From contig JADKDJ010000013.1 in assembly GCA_016718405.1 (NCBI GenBank), forward strand, positions 1-64,000: DNA of 64,000 nucleotides, given 5' to 3'. The notes under the pieces are model-generated. The model was not told where the DNA came from, searched no databases, and saw nothing but the letters and a program-made list of their open reading frames with translations. Shown here in pieces: positions 26,075 to 36,287 of the stretch (position 1 is the first letter of the stretch; every line of letters starts with the position of its first letter). The stretch comes from Candidatus Rhodoferax odensensis (GTDB lineage: Bacteria; Pseudomonadota; Gammaproteobacteria; Burkholderiales; Burkholderiaceae_C). The position numbers were made by a program, and so were the translations under genes.

Positions 26075-28672
26075 ATGACTGAAATAGCCAAAAATCATCA
26101 GGCGCCCAGCGTGGTGGCAGGGCTGGCGGATGCAGCCCGTGGTCGTTGGCTGGAGCCGCATCGCGGCTTGATCGCCTTCATTGCGGGGCAGATGCAGCGG
26201 TGTCAGGCGCACCCGGCCCGAACCGTGGTGTTGTTGCCATTTGCCCAACTGATGCCGGTGGCGGACCGCATGTGGGCGAGTGCCTACCTTGACGGTTTTG
26301 CGCCGCGTTTCGAGACCACCCGCAACTGGAGCCAGGCGCTGGGCGGCTGCAGCCATGGCTCTGCCGACCTGAGCTTTGACATGGCGTTGGACACGCTGAC
26401 CGCGCGCGCCTTGCTCGACGCCGCCGGTCTGGCTGCCCAGCGCGAGCACTTGAGCGCCTCGCTACTGGAAATGGCCTATCAACTGGCGGCCTTGGCGGCG
26501 GCAGTGGCGCCGGACCAGCGGGCAGCCTGGGCGCAGGGATTGCGTCCTGTTCTCCAGGCAGGGCTGGATGGCCCGCTACTGGCCCAGGAAGCGGCGCTCA
26601 CCAGCGTGGCGCTGGCCTGGGTTGCCAGTTCCAGCTACATCACCGATGCCTTGTTCACCCCTGCGGCGACACAGGGCGTCGACTGTCTGGTGCTGTTGCA
26701 GGGGTTTGAGGCGGAGCCGATCGAGCAGACGCTGGCGACACTTTTTGGCGAACGCTTTGCGGCCACGCCCATTCATGCCGAGACCACCCAGGGTCAGGTT
26801 GCGCTGCATGCTGCGAGCGACATGGAGGACGAAGCGCAGCAGGCCTCAGGCTGTGTCATGCAACACCTGCAGGCCGGGCGCACGCCGGTGGCGCTGGTGG
26901 CGCTGGACCGGGCGTTGACGCGGCGCGTGCGCGCCATGCTGGAGGGCGCCGGCTTGCGCCTGCGCGACGAAAACGGCTGGAAGCTGTCCACCACCCGCGC
27001 GGGTGCCGCGCTGATGGCCTTGCTGCGTGCCTGCGCCTGGAACGCCAGTACCGACGCCGTGCTGGACTGGCTCAAGAACGGCGTAGCGGCTGCGGATGAC
27101 CAGGCCCTGCGCAGCCTGGAGCACAGTTTGCGTCAACGTGCGGTGCGCGACTGGAGCGCCTGGCGCGGCGATGAGGATATGGCAGATGTGGTGACCCTGA
27201 CCGAGCAAGTCAACGCCTGGCGCCTGAGTTTGCAGCGCTCGCGACCGTTAGGGCTGTGGCTGTCGGGATTGCAGGAACTGCTGCAGGCCACGGGCCAGTG
27301 GGCGGCGTTGCAGGCCGATCGCGCCGGCTCCGACGTGTTGGCCGCGCTGCACCTGCACCGTGGCACGGAATTGCTGGGCGATCAGCCGGCCGCGCAATTT
27401 CTGTGGACGGCACGACGCTTGAGTCTGGCCGAGTTCACCACCTGGGTGCGCCAGGTGCTGGAAGCTGCCAGTTGTTCGCCCCTGTACCCAGTGGATGAGC
27501 AGGTCGTGATCGTGCCGATGAACCAGTTGCTGGGCCGTCAATTCGCGGCCCTGGTGGTGCCAGGATGCGATGAGCAGCACTTGAACCCGGCCAGCGAGCC
27601 GCCTGGGCGCTGGACTGCGGCGCAAAGGCTTGCACTCGGGCTGCCGTCGCGACAGACCTTGCAGGCCAGTGCCCGTGCCGCCTGGCAGCACGCCCTGCAA
27701 ACACCGGTGTGCGACGTGTTGTGGCGTCAAAGCGATGAGGCGGGCGAAACCCTGTTGCCCAGCACCTTGGTGCAGGCATTGCAACTTGAAACTGCCGCCG
27801 CCTGGGCCGTGCACGACCCGCGCCGCCTGCGCAGCGTTGCCACCACTGCCCAACGCGCGCCCCAGCCACAGGGCAATCGTTTGCCGGTCTCGACGCTGTC
27901 GGCCAGCGCCTACGACGACTTGCGTAGCTGCCCCTACAAGTTCTTTGCCTTGCGCCAGTTGGGACTGCGTGAGGTGGATGAACTCGACACGGAAGTGGAC
28001 AAGCGCGACTTTGGCAACTGGCTGCATGAGGTGCTTCGGCGGTTCCAAGAAGCCTTGCGAGTCCAACCGGACCTGGCACTGAACGCGCGCGCCGCCTTGC
28101 TCGATGCCACGGCGCAAGGCGTCAGTGACGCGATTGGTCTGCCCCCAGAGGAGTTCTTGCCCTTCGCCGCCGCCTGGCCGGCGGTGCGTGATGGCTACCT
28201 GCTGTGGCTGCAGGCGCACGAGCAGGACGGTGCGCAATTCGAGCAGGCCGAAGCCTGGCGCGAGCAGACGATCGGAGCGGTCAAGCTGGTCGGCAAGATC
28301 GACCGGATCGACCGCCAGGCCAATGGGCTTACCTTGGTGCTTGACTACAAGAGCGAGGACCAAAGCAAGACCAAACAGCGTGTGGCCAACCCTTTTGAGG
28401 ACACGCAACTGGCCTTTTATGCGGCCCTGCTGCCGGACGACGAACTGGCCGGCGCCTATGTCACGGTGGGCGAGAAGCAGGGTACGACCAAGGTGTCCGA
28501 GGATCAAATCGTGGACGTGCGTGACGCGCTGATCGAGGGCATCCTGCACGACACCGCGCAGATCGCGCAGGGCGCGACCCTGCCAGCGTTGGGTCAGCCG
28601 CCGTCGTGCGACTACTGTGCCGCGCGGGGCCTGTGCCGAAGAGACTCGTGGACGGAGGTGGCCAATGTCTGA
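26075..28672 (+). CDS. addB: AddB-like helicase-nuclease subunit
   Basis: An 865-residue protein. The C-terminal PD-(D/E)XK nuclease contains YDDLRSCPYKFFALRQLGL, KLVGKIDRIDR and LVLDYKSED with the catalytic Asp and Lys. Four cysteines, one in RSCPY and three in CDYCAARGLCRRD, match the iron-sulphur staple of AddB. A degraded helicase core occupies the N-terminal part and shows no clear Walker A. It works with AddA in resecting broken DNA for RecA. The stop overlaps addA by 8 bases. Confidence 0.85.
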   Translation: MTEIAKNHQAPSVVAGLADAARGRWLEPHRGLIAFIAGQMQRCQAHPARTVVLLPFAQLMPVADRMWASAYLDGFAPRFETTRNWSQALGGCSHGSADLSFDMALDTLTARALLDAAGLAAQREHLSASLLEMAYQLAALAAAVAPDQRAAWAQGLRPVLQAGLDGPLLAQEAALTSVALAWVASSSYITDALFTPAATQGVDCLVLLQGFEAEPIEQTLATLFGERFAATPIHAETTQGQVALHAASDMEDEAQQASGCVMQHLQAGRTPVALVALDRALTRRVRAMLEGAGLRLRDENGWKLSTTRAGAALMALLRACAWNASTDAVLDWLKNGVAAADDQALRSLEHSLRQRAVRDWSAWRGDEDMADVVTLTEQVNAWRLSLQRSRPLGLWLSGLQELLQATGQWAALQADRAGSDVLAALHLHRGTELLGDQPAAQFLWTARRLSLAEFTTWVRQVLEAASCSPLYPVDEQVVIVPMNQLLGRQFAALVVPGCDEQHLNPASEPPGRWTAAQRLALGLPSRQTLQASARAAWQHALQTPVCDVLWRQSDEAGETLLPSTLVQALQLETAAAWAVHDPRRLRSVATTAQRAPQPQGNRLPVSTLSASAYDDLRSCPYKFFALRQLGLREVDELDTEVDKRDFGNWLHEVLRRFQEALRVQPDLALNARAALLDATAQGVSDAIGLPPEEFLPFAAAWPAVRDGYLLWLQAHEQDGAQFEQAEAWREQTIGAVKLVGKIDRIDRQANGLTLVLDYKSEDQSKTKQRVANPFEDTQLAFYAALLPDDELAGAYVTVGEKQGTTKVSEDQIVDVRDALIEGILHDTAQIAQGATLPALGQPPSCDYCAARGLCRRDSWTEVANV

Positions 28673-31600
28673 CTCCCGCCCCGCCTACGAGATCAACGGC
28701 CAGAGCGTCACGCGCGAGCACTTTTACGCCATCGCCTGCGACCCCCAACGCAGCGTGGCGGTGGAAGCCTGCGCGGGTGCCGGCAAGACCTGGATGCTGG
28801 TGTCGCGTATCGTGCGTGCCCTGCTGGAAGGCAGCGCGCCGCAGGACATTCTGGCCATCACCTTCACCAAGAAGGCCGCTGGCGAAATGCGCCAGCGCCT
28901 GCATGAGTGGCTGGTGGTGTTTGCCAGTGCCACGCCGGCACAACTCGATGCCGAGTTGATTGCCAGAGGAATCGGCCCGCAACCCACGCCAGCACAGCGT
29001 CAGGCGCTACAAAAACTGTATCAGAACGGGCTTGCGACGGGCCGCCCGGTGCAGATCCGTACTTTTCATGGCTGGTTCGCCGCCTTGTTGCGCACGGCGC
29101 CGCTGTCGGTGCTGCAGGAGCTGGGCCTGCCCAGTCCGTATGAACTGCTGGAAGACGACACGGCGGCGGTGGCGCAGGTCTGGCGTCGCTTCAACCAGGC
29201 GGTGCTGGCCGACCCGCAGGCCTTGCAGGACTATCGGGATCTGGTGCAAGCGCACGGCCGCTTTCAGATTGCGCGGGCGCTGCACGCTGCACTGGCCAAG
29301 CGGGTGGAGTTCGAACTGGCCGACGCCAGCCAAGTGGTTGACGCCTCGGTGCAGCGCTTCGATGCGCAGTTTCCCGCTTGTGCCGGTCTGCCAGAGCCGC
29401 TGGCCCTGTTGTGGCGCGCGCCCGAGCGGCAAGTGCTGCAGGACGCGGCGCGCGCGCTGGGCAGTGCCAGCCAGCCCTCGTTCAGCGCCAAGGGGGTCGA
29501 GCTGGAACGCGCGCTGAGCGACGGCCATGGCGCTGGTGTGTTGGCGGCTTTGCTGACGCAGGAGGGCACGGCGCGCAAGTTCAGCGACAAGCTGGCGGGC
29601 ATCGCCACCGTGCGACAAGCCCAGGAACTGGCCTTGCTGGCGCAGGCGGCGCAGGCCCAGCACCAAGCCTGGCTGCACCAGCAGCGCATGGCCCGGCTGA
29701 CGCGCCGGCTGATCGCCGAGTTTGCCGCGCTCAAGCGCGAGCGCGGCTGGATCGATATGAACGACGTGGAACGTGCCGCGCGCTATCTGCTGTCGGACAG
29801 CGTGTTGTCGGGCTGGGTGCAGGAGCGGCTCGATGCCCGCGTGGCGCACCTGCTGATTGACGAGTTTCAGGACACCAGCCCCTTGCAGTGGCAGGCCCTG
29901 AGCGCCTGGCTCAGTGGCTACGCGGGTGCTGGCCAGGCGCCCAGCGTATTCATGGTGGGCGACCCCAAACAAAGCATCTACCGCTTTCGCCGGGCCGAGC
30001 CGCAGGTGTTTCGGGCCGCGCAGCACTTCGTGGTGAAAGGGCTGGGGGGTGATTTGCTCAGTTGCGACCACACCCGGCGCAATGCCACGGCGGTGGTGGC
30101 CCTGGTCAACCGCGTGATGGATCAGGCCCAACAGGCTGGCCAGTACGGCGGCTTTCGCCCGCACACGACCGAATCGGACGAGACTGGCGCGGTGCTGGCC
30201 CTGCCCAAGATAGACCGCAGCGCCAACCAACCGGACGACGGCGGTGGCGCGCCACCAGGCGCCTGGCGCGACAGCCTGACGCAGCCGCGGGTGCTGCCCG
30301 AGGAGACGCTCAAGACGCTGGAGTGCCGCCAAGCCGCGTTGTGGATTGCGCAGCGGTTGGTGCCGGGCGGCGTCGGCGCGGCGCCGGGGTCGCTGCAGCC
30401 GCAACACATCATGGTGCTGTCGCGCAAGCGCGAGCGCTTGGGTCTGATACAGGAAGCCCTGCGCGCCTTGCACATCCCGACGCAACAGCCCGAGAAGACC
30501 GACCTGGCGCAGGCCCCCGAGGTGCAGGACATCGTTGCCTTGCTCGACGCCTTGCTGTCGCCGAACCACAACCTGTCGCTGGCGCGCGCGCTCAAGTCGC
30601 CCCTGTTTGGCATCGGTGACGAGGAGCTGGTGCAGCTCGCGTTGCTGGTGCGCCAACGGCGCGACGCCGCTCAGGATGCACCGCCCTGGCTGGATCTGTT
30701 GCAGTCGGCTGCGGACCTGCCGGCGTCCTTGCACGCGGCCGGTGTCACATTGATGCGCTGGCAAGGCTGGGTTGCCGCCCTGCCGCCACACGACGCGCTG
30801 CACGCGATCTATGACGACGGTGACGTGCTGGCGCGCTTTGGCGCCGCTGCCCCGCAGGCGCTGCGCGATGGCGTACTGGCCAACTTGCGTGCCTTGTTGT
30901 CGGCGGCGCTGCAGATCGACGGGGGCCGCTTTGTCACGCCCTACGCCTTTGTTCGCGCGCTCAGGGCCGGTGGCGTGAGGGCCGCGGCCCGGGCCGACGC
31001 CAACGCCGTGCGGCTCTTGACCATTCACGGCGCCAAAGGGTTGGAAGCGCCCGTGGTGTTGCTGCTCGACGCCGACAGCGAGGCGCCCCGCAGTGAGACC
31101 ATGGGCGTGCAGGTGGACTGGCCGGGCGAGGCGCCAGCACCCCGGCGTTTTGTGTTTCTGGCGAGCCAGAGCCGGCCGCCGGCCTGCATGGTGCAGGCCC
31201 TCGCCAGCGAAAAGGAGGCGCAGCAGCGCGAAGAGCTCAACGCCCTGTACGTGGCGATGACGCGCGCGCGCAGCCAGCTGGTGGTGTCGGCGCTGCAGCC
31301 GCATCGCTCGCAAGCCAGCAGCTGGTGGGCACGACTGCAGGGTGACGGCTTGCTGCTGGCCGAGCCGGTGGCCGCACAGCGCGGCGTCGCCCCGCTTGGC
31401 GGGTCGGCGGTCACGCCTGCGTCGCCCATCACTGAATTTGTGTTGCCAATACTGCCGATGGACGTCGTCCGTATTGACGATGTCGCTGCAAAAACAATAG
31501 CAAGCGCGGAGCCACTGGCGGACTCCCTGTTGCGCGAGTTTGCGCTGGAGACGGCGCAGGCCGAACAGGCCTTGAGCATGGCGCTGCGCATTGTGCAGGG

Positions 31601-31916
31601 GGAGGGCGCCTGGGCCTGGGACGAGGCGGCGCTGAGCTGGCAGGGGGTGGAGGTGGCGGTGACGGACCGCGGTGAACTGCTGCGCATCGATCGATTGGTG
31701 CAGGTCAAGGTCAGTGGCGACTGGTGGGTGCTGGATTACAAGTCCGCTGCCAGGCCCGAGGCCGACCCCGCTCTGATGGCGCAACTGCAACGCTACCGTG
31801 CTGTGGTGCAGCGTGCCCAGGCCGGCCAGGTGGTGCGCGCCGCTTTCCTCAGCGCTGATGGCAAGTTGATCGAACTAGCGGACGGCGCCTCGGTCGATAA
31901 TGCGCATGCATGTTGA
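28665..31916 (+). CDS. addA: AddA-like helicase-nuclease subunit (UvrD/RecB family)
   Basis: A 1083-residue protein. ATG 28665 follows ACGGAGGT; a frame open further upstream to 28617 lies in the addB end. Helicase motifs: Ia/Walker A EACAGAGKTWML, TFTKKAAGEM, DE box LLIDEFQDTSPLQW, GDPKQSIYRFRRAEP, LLTIHGAKGLEAPVVLLLD and ALYVAMTRAR. The C-terminal nuclease has VLDYKSAARPE. With AddB it forms the dsDNA exonuclease of homologous recombination, replacing RecBCD in many Burkholderiales. Confidence 0.9.
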   Translation: MSDSRPAYEINGQSVTREHFYAIACDPQRSVAVEACAGAGKTWMLVSRIVRALLEGSAPQDILAITFTKKAAGEMRQRLHEWLVVFASATPAQLDAELIARGIGPQPTPAQRQALQKLYQNGLATGRPVQIRTFHGWFAALLRTAPLSVLQELGLPSPYELLEDDTAAVAQVWRRFNQAVLADPQALQDYRDLVQAHGRFQIARALHAALAKRVEFELADASQVVDASVQRFDAQFPACAGLPEPLALLWRAPERQVLQDAARALGSASQPSFSAKGVELERALSDGHGAGVLAALLTQEGTARKFSDKLAGIATVRQAQELALLAQAAQAQHQAWLHQQRMARLTRRLIAEFAALKRERGWIDMNDVERAARYLLSDSVLSGWVQERLDARVAHLLIDEFQDTSPLQWQALSAWLSGYAGAGQAPSVFMVGDPKQSIYRFRRAEPQVFRAAQHFVVKGLGGDLLSCDHTRRNATAVVALVNRVMDQAQQAGQYGGFRPHTTESDETGAVLALPKIDRSANQPDDGGGAPPGAWRDSLTQPRVLPEETLKTLECRQAALWIAQRLVPGGVGAAPGSLQPQHIMVLSRKRERLGLIQEALRALHIPTQQPEKTDLAQAPEVQDIVALLDALLSPNHNLSLARALKSPLFGIGDEELVQLALLVRQRRDAAQDAPPWLDLLQSAADLPASLHAAGVTLMRWQGWVAALPPHDALHAIYDDGDVLARFGAAAPQALRDGVLANLRALLSAALQIDGGRFVTPYAFVRALRAGGVRAAARADANAVRLLTIHGAKGLEAPVVLLLDADSEAPRSETMGVQVDWPGEAPAPRRFVFLASQSRPPACMVQALASEKEAQQREELNALYVAMTRARSQLVVSALQPHRSQASSWWARLQGDGLLLAEPVAAQRGVAPLGGSAVTPASPITEFVLPILPMDVVRIDDVAAKTIASAEPLADSLLREFALETAQAEQALSMALRIVQGEGAWAWDEAALSWQGVEVAVTDRGELLRIDRLVQVKVSGDWWVLDYKSAARPEADPALMAQLQRYRAVVQRAQAGQVVRAAFLSADGKLIELADGASVDNAHAC

Positions 31917-31952
31917 CGCACCCCACTAACCGACACGTCCAGGTGAACCCTG

Positions 31953-33236
31953 ATGACTGCCAAGACTGCCATCACTGAAGAAACCTTCATTTCGCCCGCG
32001 CAGTTGTGCGTTGGTTTGCACGTGCATCTGGACTTGCCGTGGACCGAGCACCCGTTTACGTTTTCCAGTTTCAAGATCAAGAGCTTGGAGCAAATCGTCG
32101 CCCTGCAATCGTTGGGCCTGACGAGGATTCGATACAACAGGAGCAAGAGCGACGGCGAACCCCTGGCGGTCCCGAAAGGTGTCCCGGCAGAGCCCGCAAC
32201 GCCTGTCTCGCATGAGGACGATCCGCTGTACCAGGCCAAGCGCGCGCGTGTCGAGCGACTGTTGGCGCAGCAGTCGCGTGTTGCCAAATGTGAGCGCGAG
32301 TTCCTGAGCTCGGCACGGGCGGTCAAGTCGATCAACCAGAACCTGTTTGCCAAGCCTGACGAGGCGCGCCAGGAGGCCGAGTGGCTGGTGCAGTCGATCG
32401 CCAGTTCCATGCTCACCGAGTCCGACATTGCCATCAATCTCATGAAGGACAAGCCGGGCGGTGAAGATGTCTACTTTCATTCGCTCAACGTGACGCTTCT
32501 GTCGATGATGCTGGCCAAGGAACTGAAGGCGCCACCGGAGGCCATCCGGTTGATCGGTATGGGGGCGATGTTTCATGATGTTGGCAAGCTCGACATCCCG
32601 GACCGTATCGTGCGCAAGACCGAGCCCTTGACCAAACCCGAGTTGTCACTGTTGCAACAGCATTGCGCCTATGGGGTAGAGACTGGCCGCAAGCTGAGCC
32701 TGCCCAATGAAGCGCTGACCGTGATCGCCCAGCACCACGAGTATTCGGACGGTACCGGGTATCCCAAAGGCCTCAAGGGTTCTGATATTTTCTTGCTGGC
32801 CCGGGTGGTTGCCATCGTCAACTGCTACGACAACCTGTGCAACCCGGTCAAGCAGTCGGCGGCCTTGACGCCGCACCAGGCGCTGTCCCTGATGTATGCC
32901 CAGCAGCGAGCCAAGTTCGACACCGCGGCATTGACAACTTTTGTGCGCTGCATGGGAATTTACCCGCCGGGCACCGTGGTGGTCTTGTCCAATGAGTCCA
33001 TCGGCATGGTGGTGTCGGTCAACAGCACGGTGCCACTCAAACCCACCGTGCTGATCTACGACCCAGCAGTTCCACGCGAGCGCGCAATTCTGGTCGAACT
33101 CGAAAGCGAGCCCGAGGTCTCGATCAGCCGCGCGCTCAAACCCGAGCAGTTGCCCAAGCCGGTGTACGACTACCTCGCACCGAGACGGCGTCTGACCTAC
33201 TATTTCGACTCCGAGTCCAGCGCTGCGGCGCCCTAG
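31953..33236 (+). CDS. HD-GYP cyclic di-GMP phosphodiesterase with N-terminal DUF3391
   Basis: A 427-residue protein. The first ~130 residues match DUF3391 (LCVGLHVHLDLPW). The HD-GYP core is complete: His 176, HD at 208-209 (MFHDVGKLDIPD), then HHEYSDGTGYPKG with HHE at 261-263 and GYP at 269-271. This should hydrolyse cyclic di-GMP to lower its level and favour motility. Its stop and the stop of the convergent regulator share the palindrome CTAG at 33233-33236. Confidence 0.92.
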   Translation: MTAKTAITEETFISPAQLCVGLHVHLDLPWTEHPFTFSSFKIKSLEQIVALQSLGLTRIRYNRSKSDGEPLAVPKGVPAEPATPVSHEDDPLYQAKRARVERLLAQQSRVAKCEREFLSSARAVKSINQNLFAKPDEARQEAEWLVQSIASSMLTESDIAINLMKDKPGGEDVYFHSLNVTLLSMMLAKELKAPPEAIRLIGMGAMFHDVGKLDIPDRIVRKTEPLTKPELSLLQQHCAYGVETGRKLSLPNEALTVIAQHHEYSDGTGYPKGLKGSDIFLLARVVAIVNCYDNLCNPVKQSAALTPHQALSLMYAQQRAKFDTAALTTFVRCMGIYPPGTVVVLSNESIGMVVSVNSTVPLKPTVLIYDPAVPRERAILVELESEPEVSISRALKPEQLPKPVYDYLAPRRRLTYYFDSESSAAAP

Positions 33237-36118
33237 CGTGGGGGCGCCACGCATTGGGGCCCGCCAGGGGCTGCGGCGATTCGGTCCAGTATCCACGTGA
33301 ATCCTTGGGCATGCGCGAGGCTTTGCGCTTGCACCGAAGCAGCAAGCGCGGCCGCTCCGGCGTCGAACCGAGCGATCAGAGTCAGCGCTTCGCAAAAGCT
33401 CTCCAGCAATCCGGCTTGCCGTGCCACCATGGCCAGGTGGTGCGCGGCATTCAACGCCGCGCTTGAGTCGCCACGGCAGGCGGCCAGCTCGGCTTGAGCG
33501 CGCCAGTGGCGAGCGTGCGCCAGCGGGTGGGGGCAGCGCGTCACGATGGACGCAAGCGCATCCACGGCCAAGGTGTCCGGCGTTGCGCTGGCGTCGATTG
33601 AGGTCAGCACTTCCATGAGCGCCAGCGCGCTGGCGCGCAGCGGCTCGATGATGTCGCCAGCTTGCGCGCGCGCCGCCAGCGTGACCTCGCGTGCGGCGCT
33701 GGCCTGTCCTGCCGCCCAGTGCAACCGCGCGCGACGAGCCAGTGCCTCGCTCATGAACAACGCGGAGCCTTGTTGTTGCCCAAGGTCGTAAGCGCGATTG
33801 AGCGCCTCCAGTGCCTCGGCAAAGCGGCCCTGGCTGGTGAGTGTCGAGCCCAGCACCAGCGAGGACAAGGCCTGCGTGTGCGCGATGCCGGCCCAATTGC
33901 GCAGGCTGCGACGGGCCATCTCCTCTGCAGTGCCCAAGTCACCCAGCGCCAGGCACATGACGGCCAGATCGTTTTCGATGGTCAGTCCGTGGCAGTAGTC
34001 GGGGTGCCGCGCGAGCAACTGCTCAAAGGCCTTTCTGGCCTGCGACGCAGACCCCTCGAACCAGTGGATTTGCGCCTCGAACGACAGCACCACCGCTGGC
34101 GCCGCTCGTGCCAGGCGCAAACCCTCCAGCGAGGCGCGTGCCGCGACGAAGTCGCCTTCGCGCATGCTGGCTTCGATCAGCACCTGATGGGCCTCGATCA
34201 AGGCCTCCCGGGTCAGGCCTGGCAAGCGCTGGCGCAAGGCCGGCGCCAGGCCCGCTGCGCGAGCCAGGTCACCGCTGAAAACGGCATTGTCGATCAGCCC
34301 CGCCAGTGCCTGGGCCTCGATGGTCTGGCGCGCCGCGCCGGGCGGCACGCAGCCAGCCCGGGCCAGAATCGACTCCAGCGCGCGGCGACCGGCCGGCAGG
34401 TCGTCGAACAAATGCTCTTGCGCCAGCATCACCTCGGCGCGCAGTGCCAGGGTCTCGTCTCGCGTGGCATTGCGCAGTTCGTTCAGCGCGGCCACTGCAG
34501 CATCGCGCTCGCCGCGCTGGCGCAGGCGCTGCGCGGCGCACAGGACAAAGGGCCAGGCGGCCTCGTCTTCGCCTGCGCAGCGCCAGTGGTAGGCGATCAT
34601 CTCCGGCTCCGCTCCCTGTTCGACAAGATGCCGCGCGGTCCTGCGGTGCAGTTCCATCGCCCGAGCGGGCGATATCGATGCACGCAGCGCCTCGCGTACC
34701 AAGTCGTGACGGCACACCGTGTCCTGCAGCAGACCTTGCTGCTGCGCGTTTTCAACGGCAGTGATGGCGCCCGCCATGTCGAGCCCAGCCACCGCGGCGA
34801 GCTGTGCCAGAGCGGGGCGGCCCATCGCCAGAGCGGCCGCGTCCACCACGGCGCGCACTGGTGGGGGCAGCCGCTCATGGCGTCGGCGCAGCATTTGCGC
34901 CACGCGTTGTGGCAAGGGCAGCCGTGCCAGGTCCTGGGGACTGTCATCGACCGTCAAGGCTGACATCAGCTCGATCGCGCAGAACACGTTGCCACTCGTG
35001 TAGGTCCACAACGCATCGAGCCAGGGGTGCGCATGTGGGAAACCTCGCGCACCCGCCAGCTCGGGTTTGCGATCGTGAAGCAGTGCGTTGAGCGCGGTGC
35101 GGTCCAGGCCTTGCAGCGCATGCATGCTGAGGGCGCCCGCAGCTTCGAGTGAGCGTAGCGTCTCGGTCACGTGGGTCGATAGTTCGTCGTGGCGAGCCGT
35201 GGCGAACCAACGAACGCGGCCCCGGTGCGCCAGCATCGCCAGCCACTCGATTGTGGCTGGGTCGGCCCATTGCAGGTCGTCCACCGCGAGCAAGCTGGCG
35301 TGGCGCTCAACCGTGCGCGCCAGCGCTTCGAACAGGCGAACGCGTGCAGTGATCGCATCCAGCGGGGGCAGTGGTTCGTCGGGCGCAATGTCGGGCAGCA
35401 GGCGCGCCAGGTCCAGACGATAGGCGCCGAGGTCTTGCAGCCAGTGCGGATGGCTTTCGAACAGGTCGGCCACCGCGCTGAAGGATGTGCGCTGCAGGCT
35501 TTCCCGACAGCGCAGCCAGGGCACGGATTCGAAAGCCTCGGCAAGCAGCCGGCTCTTTCCGACCCCGGCCTCTCCCGTCACGACCACCGCGGGCGTACTC
35601 GACGCGCGCAGCCGCGCCAGCTCAACGCGGCGGCCATAGAAGGTGGCCGATGGCGCGCCGTTGGGATGCGGTTCGTCACCGTCGGGGTTCTCGATGTGTG
35701 GGTCAGACCGGTGCGACGCAGGCCCAGCGAGGGCCTCACGCCAGTCCCGCAGCCATGCGCCAAAGCTCTCGAATGCGGGCAGGTCGAAGTCCGCCGCCAA
35801 GGCCCGCGTGCTTGCGGTGGCGCTGCCCAGATCCGTGGGTGGGGCCCACCGCACGCGCCGACGCTCGCTCTCGATGGGGACACCTACGGCCAATTCATTG
35901 AGCAAGTGGCGCGCCTTGTGAAGGTTCACGCGCAGGTTCAGCAAGGCCGCTTCGCCCGGGAGTTCCGGCCAGAACAAGCGTGCCAAGTCGGCGCGCGCCA
36001 GCCACTGCCCGTGGCGCGCCAGCACCAGCAGGATCGCGCTTGGCACGATGGCAGGCAACGACTTCGAGGCCTCTCCATCAGGCTCCCAGCGTAGCGGTCC
36101 CAGCAGGCACAGCGTCAT
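33233..36118 (-). CDS. SARP-like transcriptional activator with AAA-type ATPase and TPR-like region
   Basis: A 961-residue regulator. The N-terminal ~100 residues resemble an OmpR/SARP winged helix (LLGPLRWEPDG, DLARLFWPE, LNLRVNLHKARHLL); the bacterial transcriptional activation part follows. An ATPase domain has Walker A GEAGVGKSR at about 182-190 and Walker B LLAVDDLQWAD at about 275-285. The remaining ~500 residues are helical repeats of TPR character (many Ala/Leu pairs). Such large activators respond to unknown signals. It is divergent from a small secreted protein across a 7-mer direct repeat that could be its operator. Confidence 0.75.
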   Translation of the reverse strand: MTLCLLGPLRWEPDGEASKSLPAIVPSAILLVLARHGQWLARADLARLFWPELPGEAALLNLRVNLHKARHLLNELAVGVPIESERRRVRWAPPTDLGSATASTRALAADFDLPAFESFGAWLRDWREALAGPASHRSDPHIENPDGDEPHPNGAPSATFYGRRVELARLRASSTPAVVVTGEAGVGKSRLLAEAFESVPWLRCRESLQRTSFSAVADLFESHPHWLQDLGAYRLDLARLLPDIAPDEPLPPLDAITARVRLFEALARTVERHASLLAVDDLQWADPATIEWLAMLAHRGRVRWFATARHDELSTHVTETLRSLEAAGALSMHALQGLDRTALNALLHDRKPELAGARGFPHAHPWLDALWTYTSGNVFCAIELMSALTVDDSPQDLARLPLPQRVAQMLRRRHERLPPPVRAVVDAAALAMGRPALAQLAAVAGLDMAGAITAVENAQQQGLLQDTVCRHDLVREALRASISPARAMELHRRTARHLVEQGAEPEMIAYHWRCAGEDEAAWPFVLCAAQRLRQRGERDAAVAALNELRNATRDETLALRAEVMLAQEHLFDDLPAGRRALESILARAGCVPPGAARQTIEAQALAGLIDNAVFSGDLARAAGLAPALRQRLPGLTREALIEAHQVLIEASMREGDFVAARASLEGLRLARAAPAVVLSFEAQIHWFEGSASQARKAFEQLLARHPDYCHGLTIENDLAVMCLALGDLGTAEEMARRSLRNWAGIAHTQALSSLVLGSTLTSQGRFAEALEALNRAYDLGQQQGSALFMSEALARRARLHWAAGQASAAREVTLAARAQAGDIIEPLRASALALMEVLTSIDASATPDTLAVDALASIVTRCPHPLAHARHWRAQAELAACRGDSSAALNAAHHLAMVARQAGLLESFCEALTLIARFDAGAAALAASVQAQSLAHAQGFTWILDRIAAAPGGPQCVAPPR

Positions 36119-36186
36119 GCGAACAGTGCTCGTTCAGAGGTTGTGAGGCGTCGTGTGTGGCGAGTGTTCACCAGCGTCGCAGGTAT

Positions 36187-36220
36187 GTTAACGATCCGTT
36201 AACGCCTCGTCACCTACAAA
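36187..36220 (+). promoter_or_regulatory. Direct 7-mer repeat with 11-bp period, candidate SARP/OmpR-type operator and -10
   Basis: GTTAACG-ATCC-GTTAACG: identical 7-mers with a 4-base spacer, ending 10 bases before a TACAAA -10-like sequence at 36215-36220. That is the usual geometry of SARP activator sites. Because GTTAAC is self-complementary it could also be a dyad for another dimer. The promoter would serve the gene at 36288. Confidence 0.55.
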
Positions 36221-36287
36221 TGAGCGCACGGCGCGAATCGCTCGCGACCGTGGGCGTCTTTCCATCTACCCAATGAAAGGAGTGATC

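Noticed and set aside
29007..31790. A 927-codon open frame on the minus strand opposite addA
   Set aside because: Codon bias of a GC-rich gene leaves the opposite strand open; the product is Gln/Arg/His-rich with no motifs, while addA has all helicase motifs.
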